From Dimargaris cristalligena (lineage: Eukaryota; Kickxellomycota; Dimargaritomycetes; Dimargaritales; Dimargaritaceae), in NCBI GenBank assembly GCA_027576995.1, contig JANBQC010000038.1, forward strand, positions 19,433-83,432: a stretch of DNA of 64,000 nt, read 5' to 3'. The notes beneath the pieces were generated by a model. It saw only the letters and a program-made list of their open reading frames with translations, was not told the DNA's origin and searched no databases. A program made the position numbers and the translations under genes. Below are positions 48,404 through 58,735 of this stretch, one piece after another (the stretch's first letter is position 1; every line of letters starts with the position of its first letter).

Positions 48404-50297
48404 ATAGAGCGCTATTGTCTCGCCAAACTAACTGATTTTCCAACCTGTAGATATGGAATTGGTGATTTTCAGGTTTTACGGTTTTATCGCTCGGCTAGTA
48501 ACTATGACGTAGTAGAGTTGGGCTCTGGAGTGGAGGGGACAATGATATGCCAATTGACTGAGGCGATTTTGAACACTCAACATACTTATATAATCGTTAC
48601 ATATTGACCTTAACGGGACAGTCGAGCCGATCCCTATTAGAGAAGAGTGATCACTATACTAATTCAGTCTATCGAATGGGGGAGATGGGGCAAGGAGTGA
48701 ACAGAGTGGGAGGCGAGTGAAGTTTGGTTTAGGAAGAGCCAAAGGGGGTAACCACTTAGAACCCATACTGCGGATGGTGGGGGTAGGTCATCCCTTCTAC
48801 TATCAAGAACCAATGTACCTAATGAAATCCCCCCCTAAAGTTAGGTGAATTCTCTATGCGAGTACTGTTGTTTAGACGAAGAAGCGAATATTAATGAATG
48901 CCAATGTTCTGCTCGCTTTTGTAGACGTCAATAGTGGGCCATTGGTGATGGTTCGATTTCAAAGTTCGATATATATATTTTTCAACGACCCCCCCCCCTT
49001 GTCTGCAATTCCTTTTCCCCAGTCCAATACGCGAATGAACATGAGTAACCATTGTTGCTAAACCCTGTAAGTTTACAATGACGGCTCCAGTGGTCCTTAT
49101 TTAAAAATAAATTAACGAACGAAACTCCCGAATAGCTAAAGTTCCGAGGATCTACTTGCTCTCCGCCCTTTTAACCGTTCCGCCTACCCCTAATATTTTT
49201 TTAAGAACAATGATGACCAATAGGGCTCTCGCAAATCCTCCTCCATCGACCACTCCCCGCTCGATTCGCCTACACTTTTGTCACTTTGCTTTTGGGCCAG
49301 GCCCAAGGAAGAGGGAGGGAAGGGAAGTAGGGGGTGAGTATATGGACAGATGGGCGAACGAACGAACGAGTGGGCGGGTGGGGGAGCAGAGAAGAGAAAG
49401 TACAGTATGTGGGATTGGTCATTTGGGTAGCATGGGTATGGAGATGATAACGAAATCTGCCCCAGTAAATCCCCCCGGCAGGTAAAGGGGAACAATGTTA
49501 TTTAGGATACATTGTCCCTTAAAATACGGGCCAACGGGAGAGGCGGGATAGTATCGAGTCTGCCTTTGAAGGCACCATCGAGCTCCACTTACTCGCCCTT
49601 CTCCTCTCGCATATTGAACTAGTCCCTTTCCGTAATGCTATAAACATGAGGGGGGGGTTCGGGTATTAAATTGCACGCCAACACTTATCTAGTCAATTGA
49701 CGAGAAATGGCACTAAAACAGGGCAGCGAAAAGAGAGAGGGTCTCTCCCTTCCGCCCTTCTCCCTTGCCTTGATTTGAGCTGGTCATTTCCAACAACGGC
49801 TATAAACGAGAATCCAGTGATGTTCTTTTCGTTGAACTTATTCTTTGTCGCGTTGTCTTAGTTATTTCAGCCCAACGACGTGTTCGTTTATATTCACTTC
49901 GTTGATAGATGGTATTACCCTTCCCTTTACCCAACAGGGACTAGCTGCTTCAATTTGTGACCGGGGGGTACGGGCACTAATATGGGGTTAAAGACGATCG
50001 GCTTCACCCAATGTATTCTCGTTTTCCCTCTCTCTACCCCCTCCCCTCCCATATTGGCCTCTTTTTGACCCCAACGATGTGGAGCAGGTCCTGTATAAAT
50101 GACTGCCCACCTGGCCCACCATTGGGAAATGTTAATCATGTTTACTAATATTTTCACTTTGCCTCTGCTCATGTAAGTGGCCTTATTCCACCTGGCCCAT
50201 CATTACTTCCCTCCCGGTTTCACTTGGATATCCAATTTTCATCATTATCTTTTTTTAACTCGCTTTTAACTCCATTTTTTTATATAAAAAAACACCA
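48404..50297. other. Gene-poor spacer
   Basis: Contains a ten-C tract at 48989-48998. No gene recognised. The AT-rich bases just before 50298 are the promoter/5' UTR side of the protease homologue. Confidence 0.4.
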
Positions 50298-51413
50298 ATG
50301 AAACCAGCATTTTCCGGAGTGGTTTGGGCCGCCGCCCTGCTCGGCATCGTGGCAGTTCCTGTCAATGCTACCTATTCAACTGTAAAGCCTTTCCGCCGCA
50401 TTTTAGATGGCACTGTGGTTCCACTGCCGCTCCCCTTCATGGCATTCGTGGGCAACAAGGACTCAGGAATTAACGCCGAGTCCTACTGCGGAGGCACCCT
50501 TCTCCCTACCCTTAAACACGTGGTGACGGCGGCCCAATGCCTTCTTAACCGGGGCGAGACCCAGCCGATTGCACTCAGCTCCCTGTCCATTGGCCTGGGC
50601 AGCACCACACTGGAGGGTATGCAATGGTTCAGCACGGCCAACGTTACCATTCACCCCGAGTACAATTACACGACGCTCACCCACGACCTGGCCCTTATCG
50701 AACTCAACGAAACAGTTACGGTATCCCCCGAAATCCAGCCGGCGTACATTGAGACCACCATGCTGGTCGAGTACGATACTTTTAACACCACCGGTTGGGG
50801 CTGGACCACCAACGACAATGCCCAATCCGCTGCTGCAACTCTTCAACAAATCTCGGTCAAGGTATCCAACGACCGTGAAAAGTGCCAATTCATTGACAGT
50901 GGGTTTACCAGCTCCAACAACCATTTGGTGTGCGGCACGTTCAAGCAGAACCAGGACACCTGCCGTGGGGATGCCGGCGGCCCGCTGTTCGGTCGGCGGG
51001 ACGATCGGTGGTCCATTGTGGGCGTTACGAGCCACGGGGGATCCCTCATTGAGAAATACGTGGCTTGCGGGGGGGCCGACCCTTTGGGGTTTTTCACGCA
51101 CGTCGCGTATTATTTGCCCTTTATTACGGAAACGCTGGGCGTGGACGAGGAGCTCCTTAGCGTGGGGGACTGGTCGACCAATGTTTGCGAGGATCCCGAC
51201 GACTTCCCCTTGGATACGACCACCACGGCCATGAATTCGACCCGGCCGACTTTGTTTGGCAATTATACTGCGACCAGCAATGTGCCAAAAGAGAGCCACA
51301 CACCGCTGGTGGCGACTGCATCGGCCGGCCAGTCCTATGGTAGCATGGGTGGGTGGCTCCAGCTGACCTTTTTACTGGGCAATGCAGCCCTACTCTACGC
51401 GATTCAGCTCTAG
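50298..51413 (+). CDS. Secreted trypsin-fold (S1) serine protease homologue, catalytically dead
   Basis: An intronless 371-residue ORF. It has a signal peptide (MKPAFSGVVWAAALLGIVAV...), an activation-like site RRILDGTVV, the CGGTLL block and the histidine block, which reads VVTAAQC instead of TAAHC (residue 80, codon CAA at 50535). The aspartate is present in HDLALIEL (Asp130). The serine block reads CRGDAGGPLF instead of GDSGGP (residue 226, codon GCC at 50973). Thus His57 and Ser195 equivalents are both replaced, while the pocket Asp189 equivalent (QDTC) and structural cysteines remain. The tail after about residue 290 is Thr/Ser-rich and ends in a hydrophobic segment (WLQLTFLLGNAALLYAIQL), fitting a GPI attachment signal. 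The predicted role is a non-enzymatic binding protein on the cell surface or wall, not a protease. The reading frame is intact, so it is not an obvious pseudogene. Confidence 0.88.
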   Translation: MKPAFSGVVWAAALLGIVAVPVNATYSTVKPFRRILDGTVVPLPLPFMAFVGNKDSGINAESYCGGTLLPTLKHVVTAAQCLLNRGETQPIALSSLSIGLGSTTLEGMQWFSTANVTIHPEYNYTTLTHDLALIELNETVTVSPEIQPAYIETTMLVEYDTFNTTGWGWTTNDNAQSAAATLQQISVKVSNDREKCQFIDSGFTSSNNHLVCGTFKQNQDTCRGDAGGPLFGRRDDRWSIVGVTSHGGSLIEKYVACGGADPLGFFTHVAYYLPFITETLGVDEELLSVGDWSTNVCEDPDDFPLDTTTTAMNSTRPTLFGNYTATSNVPKESHTPLVATASAGQSYGSMGGWLQLTFLLGNAALLYAIQL

Positions 51414-52255
51414 TCGCCGAGGAAGCACTGCGGACCATTGCTCCCTTACCTTCTCCAAGTCCGCCCAAGTCCCCAACCCGACCTAGATATGGCACCGCTG
51501 AGGTGGTTTGGGTCCGACGACTAAAATTGCCTTATTTCGCCACATAGTGGCTTTACAATCCCCATTTCCCTTTCTACACTCATCACCTTACGATTAGTCA
51601 ATTTTGTACATTATTTCTAAAACTGTTGTGCCCTTTAATTTCACTAAATAAGTCGTTTCAATTACACTGTTGTCGTGTATACTCATAAAGGAAGAGAAAG
51701 TTTTAATCATAGTATTTTAGGGCGGTTTTGTGAGGACTGCCAACTAAGCATTAGAATGGCTCATTTATACAAGGGGTGCTCTACATTGCAGTGGGGGGGG
51801 GGCAGGGGCCTAAATTATCACTGGTGGCTAATAGTTGGGGCAGGGTCAGCGTGACTTGCCCAATCTTGCCCATTTTTTTGTGGTAGGACCACTGCCCTCT
51901 CCCCCCCACCCTCCAAGCTCCCCAGCCTATATTTCACAATGCGAAGGGCTCTGTCACATTCAGGTACTCTTTGAATATGACCCATTAATACTCGTTCGTA
52001 TTTAGCTTATCCTTGGCGGGCACTCTTATTGCCGCGGAGTCATTTACCCCGGGTTCGTTTTCCAGTTTACTCCATTGCTACTCATTGAAATGTTTATTTG
52101 ACATGCCACCCACCACTACTCAATAGTCTCCCCCATTCGCCCACTTCACTTCACCATACCATACCACCTTTCCCCCCATCCAATCAGACCATCCATTCCC
52201 GACATTGGCCATTCCGCCCATCTCTAGTGCCCATACCGAGAGTCACTTGTTCACC
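51414..52255. other. Spacer and ATG17 promoter region
   Basis: A ten-G tract is at 51793-51802. The pyrimidine-rich stretch 52100-52200 is probably the ATG17 5' UTR/promoter. No gene recognised. Confidence 0.4.
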
Positions 52256-54352
52256 ATGGCCGAGTTCATCGCCACCATGGTCTCCGAAGCTCTTGAAGCG
52301 CTGGAAGTGGCCCGTGAAATGTGCATTGACGCCCAACAACACACCGAAGCTACCCAGAACCACGCCGAAACCCTCCAGGAACTCAATCCCCGTCTCGGTT
52401 TTCTACGACGCGAATGGACTACTCAGTCTCAGGTATGTGGGTGGGGGGACCTGGCCGACCCTTCTATGAAATATGCAGAGGCCTGGGAATTATTCGCCCT
52501 TTTTTAGTATTCACATTCCCTTCCCCTGGCAAAGTGGGATGGGAGGCCAGGCCAACCGTGCGTTTCAGCCCGTCTACTTATGCTTTAGCGTCTGACTTAA
52601 CCTTATTTTATTTTTCTTTGGTTTGGAATGGCTATTGGGTGGACACCTACCGGCTATGGTAGTATCTACAAAATATCGAGACAGGACTTCGGCAAAGCCA
52701 CGACAAACTTCACAATATGGCTAAAGTAAGTCCTATAATACCAAGTGACACTGCTCTCGCGGTTACCTTGAAACACCTTCGCGAGGCATCCTAAGCTCGC
52801 CGATTTTCAATGAAATCCGCTATTGGTCGAAAATGACACCGGCCCCGCTGCCCAATCTAATATATTTAGCGCCTATCCCATCTACTGCTTATGTATAATC
52901 TCGGCTGCGGACCAATATAATTAGGATAAAATAGAGCAGTTTGAAACCATCAACACTGAACTATTTGAAACCCTCGAGACGCTACAAAAGAGAGAAGTCG
53001 AGCCCTGTCTACAGCCACCGAGAAGCAACCCTAGTAAAGTCGCCAAAACGAACGGCCTAGTGTCCAATAGCACGGATGGTCTGTCGCAGACTAATGGTAC
53101 CCATGTTTCACCGGATGCACGCGAAAACAGTCCGATTTTACCGGCTAAGCCCATGACACTGTACGATCTTATTGATGATGAAGGTCTACGGGCCGTGTGG
53201 GGCCAGGCCAAAGAAACGATTCAAAAATTGGAGGTAAGTATTTGGTTAAAATTCCCATTCCGTTGGGTTAAAGCAGAACATCGACCTGTCCAATCTTATA
53301 TGAGGCACACAGTAATTATTTTGGTATCCGCTGGGCCACTTACCCCTTTATATAAACCAATTATATTTTATCTGATTTTTCAACCCCCCAACAACCATAA
53401 CCCTATGTAGCGCTCAAATCAGGCCGTGGATCAGGCGTACCGGGAATTCCAGACTCTTGAGTTGGACCAATTTGATTCCTTTGAAGACCTCTCCCTCGAC
53501 CAACAGCACATCCAACACCAGTGCGCCAAACAAACCGACGAACTCGACCGCATGTTGGGGGACTTGGAGTCTATCTCCCACCATGCCTCACAAATGCAGC
53601 TCGTGGCCGAGGACCCGTCACTGCTCACGCAGGAAAACCTCGCGGTGCTCGAACGGGACGCCGAAGAAACCGACGTTATTGTGAACGAACTACGCGAGGG
53701 ACTGGCTTTTATCCAGGCCATCCGGGAGGAGATGGAAATTCGTACCCATCAGTACCAACTTTTCTACGCGGATCTTAAGCGGGGTCTGCAGCGCATTTTT
53801 GAGTTTACGCCCACCATAACCCGCCTCTTTAGCACATTGCTCCGCCCATCCATGGCGGACCTCCGCGAAGGCGAAGGGACGGATCTAGGAAGTAGTAGTG
53901 TAGGGGGAGGTGGTGGTGGCACAGGTGCTCCACTGGAAACCCGTGCCGAACTTTTAGTCGCCGAATGCGGAAACCTCCGCTCGTGGTACACTGAGTTCGC
54001 CCGGGCCTATGACTACCTGCTGGTCGAAATTGACCGGCGACGCCAGGTGCAACACCAACACGCCCGCATGGCCGCCGAATTCGCCCATCATTTGGCCGCC
54101 CTCCATGCCACCGAAACCCAGGAGCGGGATGCCTTTACCCAACTCTTTGGACAATACCTACCCATCGATATGTGTGCCCCTTTACTAGCACCGGCCCCGT
54201 CGTACCAGGTCGAAACGGTAGTGGTACCGGGTGATTTGCCGGAAATCACCGAGGTAGCCCTACAGCAAGCGCAACGGAATATCACCCAAGGGTCCGCGGC
54301 GATTGGTTCGACACAAGAACTCGAGCGACATATTTCATCGCTCGAATTATAA
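52256..54352 (+). CDS. ATG17: Autophagy scaffold protein ATG17
   Basis: Four exons, 52256-52432, 52663-52725, 52925-53233 and 53411-54352, all meet in phase 0 and give 496 residues. The start has a good context (CACCATGG). The protein is almost wholly helical. An N-terminal coiled region (MVSEALEALEVAREMCIDAQ) is followed by the conserved TLYDLIDDEGLRAVWGQAKE element, like the LYDFVDEEGI block of ATG17. Long coiled segments come next (HHASQMQLVAEDP, LREGLAFIQAIREEMEIRT). Near the end LFGQYLPIDMCAPLLAPAP corresponds to the LPxDIWPGL-type motif of the family. ATG17 dimers, with ATG29/31 or as part of the ATG1 complex, scaffold the phagophore assembly site. ATG11/FIP200 share part of this domain, but the size favours ATG17. 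A Gly-rich linker lies near base 53905. Confidence 0.85.
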
Positions 54353-55278
54353 GGAACCATCGGTGGACTATATATTTTGTGACCGACGCCAACCACTCCC
54401 CCCTCCACCTCTGCTCAATTTCTGTATCGAATTGTCGACATTGTATAATAAATAAATCGTGGAATATTTACCCCACTTGTTTAATATACCTCTACTAATC
54501 GTAATCGCGTAATTGAATTGGCTCTGAACTTACAACCCCCCACACCATTTAGGAGAACCACAGTGGCTCTGCTCTGGTTATTGGCCATTTAGCCGCCAAT
54601 GACGCCATCATTTCAACTCACTCGAATGGCTGGGGTTATGGGTAATGTAAGTAAGTAATCGGGGCCTCAAGTTCTATCACGTGAATACAGACCAGCTGCT
54701 TTCCCACGCCTATTCAATAGAATTATACACTGATTTGGCTCAGGTATGGTTCGCCAATCAGTACAGGCAGACACCCCCAACCCGATGAATGATTAATATA
54801 ACCTAGCGAGCCCCCCCCCCGCGAGTCACAGGGTGGGCTCTACTAGCCCTAATTCATTAAATATTGGGAAAGATGACCAAGGCAGTATTTACCGTATAAA
54901 ACAGGGGTGGAAATCCATTACCTAATACTCAAACAAACAGGCCACCTCACTCCCACACTATCGGAAGGGGGATTATGCGTGAATCAACAAGCTTTTATCA
55001 ACGTTTGAACAATAGATATACGTTTTTTTAAAAAAAAACTAAAAGAAAAGGGGAGTGAAAAAGGATGAACTCCCAAAAACAATAGACACACTACCAAGTC
55101 CCACACGTCAACGGAGGTACAGCCGAACGAGCAGATTAGTAAAATAAACCACAGGGAGAACAAAACAAAACTAAGGATGGGGATGCACCCAAAGCCTAAT
55201 ACAGGGGGACACAGCCCTACAGAGTCAAGTAAACTAAAGTAAAGTAGAGTAAGGAAAAGGCACAAAGGGGACGGGATT
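54353..55278. other. Convergent spacer between ATG17 and C9-methyltransferase
   Basis: AATAAATAAA at about 54445 is the likely ATG17 poly(A) signal. A ten-C tract is at 54811-54820, and a T/A-rich run is at 55022-55040. No gene recognised. Confidence 0.5.
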
Positions 55279-56673
55279 TTAGGCCTGGGTATTGATCAGA
55301 GTGGTACGATCAAAGGAGTTGGAGTTCTTGTGGGCCAGGATCTGGTAGCAAGTGGAAGAACCCTGGCGGGCCACAATGGTGGACCAGCAGAGGAACACCT
55401 GCCAGAGGCGGAACCAGCGCTTGCCATAGGACTTGACAATCTGGTCCTTGTTCTTCATCCAGTTCTTGTACCAGCGGTCAATGGTGGCGGAGTAGTGGAC
55501 CCCAATGGTGTCGACGCTGCGGACCTCGAAGCCGGCGGTTTCCAGCTGCTTGGTCACCCAGTACAGGGGGCAGGAGGCATCGGCACCGGGGAAGACGTAC
55601 TTGGCCATGAAGAGACCCCAGACGAAGTCCTCGAACTGCCAGCTGGCGCGGAGACCGGCGATCTGGAGGTAGAACAGACCGTCGTCCTCGAGCATGTCGC
55701 GGACCTGGAGCAGGAACTCCTGGAACTTGCGGATACCCACGTGCTCGGCCATCTCGAGGCAACTGATCTTGTTGTAACGGGGGGTGCGGGTGATATCACG
55801 GTAGTCCTGGCAGATCAGACGGGCCGAGTTGGCCACGCCGTATTCAGCGGCCCGGTTGTTACCGAAAGCGGTCTGGTTGCGGCCCAGAGTAACACCGGTG
55901 GAGTCGGTACCGCAGTTCTTGGAGGCGTAGGCGACGAGAGTTCCCCAACCACAGCCAATGTCCAAATGACGTTCGCCGGGGCGGAGTTGCAGCAGTTCGC
56001 AGACGTTCTTGAGCTTGTTCTCCTGGAGTTCTTCCAGAGTCTCCTCCTTGGACGGATCGGAAATGATACCGGAGGTGTAGATCATGGAAGGGCCCAGGAA
56101 GGCGGCGTAGAAATCGTCACCCCGGTCGTAGTGGTCACGGACCTGGGTTTCGTCCTGGACACGGGTGTGCCAGAGCAATTCGGGGATCCACTGGGTGATG
56201 AAGAACTTCACCTGGCCAAAGTGCAGGGGGAAGGAGGCCCAGTCGTAGCGGGCTTCAAAAGTTTCAAAAAAGTCGCCGTTAACGTCGATCTTGCCCTCAA
56301 TGTAGTTCTCGAAGAACAGTTCCATGGGGATCTTCTTGCGGTCGTTGAATTTGGCGGCGAGGTCAGCATCGCGGAAAGTAAGGTAGTCCTCGATGGGGCG
56401 ACCGGGCAGACGGATGCTGCTGTGGGGGACGGGCACGGTCCAGGAGTTCACCAACAGGTAAATACCAACGACGGGCAGAGCCAGCACGGCAGTCAGAATA
56501 AGAAAGGTGAGCATGCTGATGCCATAGTACAGCTTCAGGGCCACGGGGACGACCAGAATAGCAGCGTACATGTGCAGATCAGAGAGCTGCTTGTTGTTGG
56601 CGCCATCGATGGGGTAGGGGGGGATGGGCACGGTCTTGTTGACGCGCTTGGGCCCGACGTTGGGGGTCGCCAT
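55279..56673 (-). CDS. Sphingolipid C9-methyltransferase
   Basis: Uninterrupted 464-residue coding region. Two membrane segments near the N-terminus (MYAAILVVPVALKLYY and LTFLILTAVLALPVVGIYLL) precede a cyclopropane-synthase-like SAM methyltransferase domain. It contains FFENYIEGKIDVNGDFFETF, DHYDRGDDFYAAFLG, the SAM motif LDIGCGWG (about 237-244), GVTLGRNQ, EMAEHVG (about 306-312) and FYLQIAGLR. This arrangement is that of fungal C9-methyltransferases, which add the 9-methyl group to the sphingoid base of glucosylceramide in the ER, using S-adenosylmethionine. Synonymous codons are strongly C/G-biased compared with neighbours, suggesting high expression. The bias also creates a long antisense ORF that should be ignored. 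The ATG directly follows a TTCCGCTCCCAG acceptor, so a 5' UTR intron (donor GTAAGT at 56844) is likely. Confidence 0.95.
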   Translation of the reverse strand: MATPNVGPKRVNKTVPIPPYPIDGANNKQLSDLHMYAAILVVPVALKLYYGISMLTFLILTAVLALPVVGIYLLVNSWTVPVPHSSIRLPGRPIEDYLTFRDADLAAKFNDRKKIPMELFFENYIEGKIDVNGDFFETFEARYDWASFPLHFGQVKFFITQWIPELLWHTRVQDETQVRDHYDRGDDFYAAFLGPSMIYTSGIISDPSKEETLEELQENKLKNVCELLQLRPGERHLDIGCGWGTLVAYASKNCGTDSTGVTLGRNQTAFGNNRAAEYGVANSARLICQDYRDITRTPRYNKISCLEMAEHVGIRKFQEFLLQVRDMLEDDGLFYLQIAGLRASWQFEDFVWGLFMAKYVFPGADASCPLYWVTKQLETAGFEVRSVDTIGVHYSATIDRWYKNWMKNKDQIVKSYGKRWFRLWQVFLCWSTIVARQGSSTCYQILAHKNSNSFDRTTLINTQA

Positions 56674-56844
56674 CTGGGAGCGGAAGATGAAAATAGCATA
56701 GATATTAGAATGGGGTTAGAGAGGGGTGCGGATCCGAGCCGATGGGTGGTAAGGCAGTTGCCCCGGGTGGGGAATAGGATTACAGACCCTCCCCCTTTCC
56801 CTTCCTATGCAGGTGAGTGGGTTGGCGCTGCATACGATACTTAC
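56674..56844 (-). other. Probable 5' UTR intron of the C9-methyltransferase gene
   Basis: A donor GTAAGT begins at 56844 and a pyrimidine tract with CAG ends at 56674, immediately before the start codon, giving a 171-nt intron. Upstream sequence is not in frame with the coding region, so this is read as a UTR intron. Confidence 0.6.
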
Positions 56845-58620
56845 GGTTAATCAAGGCGAAGGGTAAACTGGAGATACGGATCAGACAATGACCACGAGCA
56901 CAAAAAGCCCCAGCAACAAAAGGGAATAAAAAGTCAACGAAGAAAGAACGAAGATCAACGAAACTGCGAGTGACAACGTTGAGAAGCGGACTAAGGGACA
57001 AACCCCGGAGGCAGTGGGGCGGGAGGGTTATATGTGGGGGAACTGCCATGGGAAATGCGGAGACGAACGGGGCGGTGTTCCCAGGCGACACTGACGCGTA
57101 ATGGCCCAACTCGTCTACCATAGACAGAGCGCGGACCCGCCATTACCACATAGCAGCAACCACCCCAGCGCGTTGCGTGGACGTAGAGACAGCTTCCGTC
57201 GCAGACCCAACGGCGACTGGAGAGTGTAACCATGCCCCACACTCGCGCCCAAAGACAGGCACATGCCGTGAATCACCCAGGGCCTCTCACTGTGGACCGT
57301 ATCGGTTATCGTTTGGTGCGAATACCACCAACCCCTCGATCCTCTCTCTTCTCCCAACACATTTGCGCGCAGGCCATCTCTCCCTAAAAATACTACCCTT
57401 TCCCTCCTGGATACTTATCAGTACCCTTGCCGAACCAGCGAATGGCTCGAAACGCAATTCCAACCCAGCAAATGTTACGGGTCCGTCTATTTAAATGATC
57501 CAGCAGAAGCTGGTATCTCTCTCTCTCTCTCTCTCACCCATTATATGGCCAGGACTCCTATACCACTCTACCCATATCCCTCTACAGCTGCAGTTGCTCG
57601 GCTGGGCGAATATCAATTCAGCAGGGGTATCAATGGTGCTGATTAACCCATGTCCAATCCGACCTACGGGGTCCTCTGCCAATGACCACTATTATACTAC
57701 CTGGCCCAAGTGGGTTGATGATCCCCCTCTCATTCCCTCCCTATCCATCGTCACCCTTCCGTCCCCCACTTGCCCCGGGTTCTCTACCGCATGGTGGGGT
57801 ATCAACCAATTGCTGCTTCCCACATACATGATTCCCAGAATCGCCCGAGCTGGTGCAGCGATACTTAGTTTCATTGCCGATACTAATAATAGGGGTCAAA
57901 TTACACCAACTTTCCCTTTCATTTACAATCGGAGGGGATTGGGCAATACTAAGCTAATCAGGCTAGCCGCCTAGTCTGCTCCGACAATGAAATACCCACT
58001 CGGCCATTTTACCGCTAGACTTGGTGGATCATGGGGTTCACTAATGCCTCGATTGATATCTGGCCTTATTTCTATTTCCACCATCAGACTTCCATCGGGC
58101 TATTCTAAATAGTGGGGTATTATTATGATATGCACTGTCCATCCGTTCATCCCCTGTTGGTCTTAAATCCCTGTGTTAGTCCTGTCATCCGACGGAAGAC
58201 TCGAAAGAAAGGGGTGGTGGTAAAAGGCAGGAGAGTGTTACGTAGCCAACCAATCATTAGTTCCTGAATTGGCGGAATCATTGCTATCTAGCCAATTGGA
58301 AGTGGGGGAATACGGTCAGTATAACAACAGCCCCCCCCCCTTTAGAAATATACAAGGACTCACCAAAACCCACACCTCCTCTTATTGTACGCCCATCAAC
58401 TGGGTTGATTCACTGATATAATTGATTGTTGATCCCTCCATTGGTGGGGCATCTTGCAGCCTAAAAACAACTAAGCAATAGCGTAATTATATACCATACA
58501 CCTAAATGTCATCCATGGAACTCCTCCAAGTATTGGGACTTGCTACATTCTTGCGCTTATCGGCCTCACGAAAAAGCAGACTGCCCATTTTTTCTTTAAA
58601 TATTAAGAATGTCCAAGCAT
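56845..58620. other. Upstream region of C9-methyltransferase and spacer
   Basis: Contains a (TC)10 tract at 57515-57535 and a ten-C tract at 58331-58340. No gene recognised. Confidence 0.45.
57515..57535. repeat. (TC)n microsatellite
   Basis: About ten TC units in the spacer upstream of the methyltransferase gene. Confidence 0.9.
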
Positions 58621-58735
58621 AGGGGTAAATCCCAACTCAATCGAATAAGATTCTAAATGCCATGCAAATGGGGTAATACAGTAAACCAGTAAAGCCCGTC
58701 TCACCAGCTGGGTTTTCGGTTATTCAACCTTATCA
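58621..58735 (+). mobile_element. MITE-like element, degraded copy
   Basis: AGGGGTAAATCCCAACTCAA, ATAAGATTCTAAATGCCATG, GTAAACCAGTAAAGCCCGTC and GGTTATTCAACCTTATC align in order with the family consensus, with internal deletions. Confidence 0.5.

Noticed and set aside
50463..51299. 278-codon minus-strand ORF
   Set aside because: Shadow of the protease homologue; no domain.
55330..56850. 506-codon plus-strand ORF
   Set aside because: It is the antisense of the C9-methyltransferase gene; its Gly/Val/Asp-rich low-complexity product comes from C/G-biased codons on the other strand.
57495..57974. 159-codon plus-strand ORF starting in a TC repeat
   Set aside because: Opens inside a microsatellite and shows no domain.
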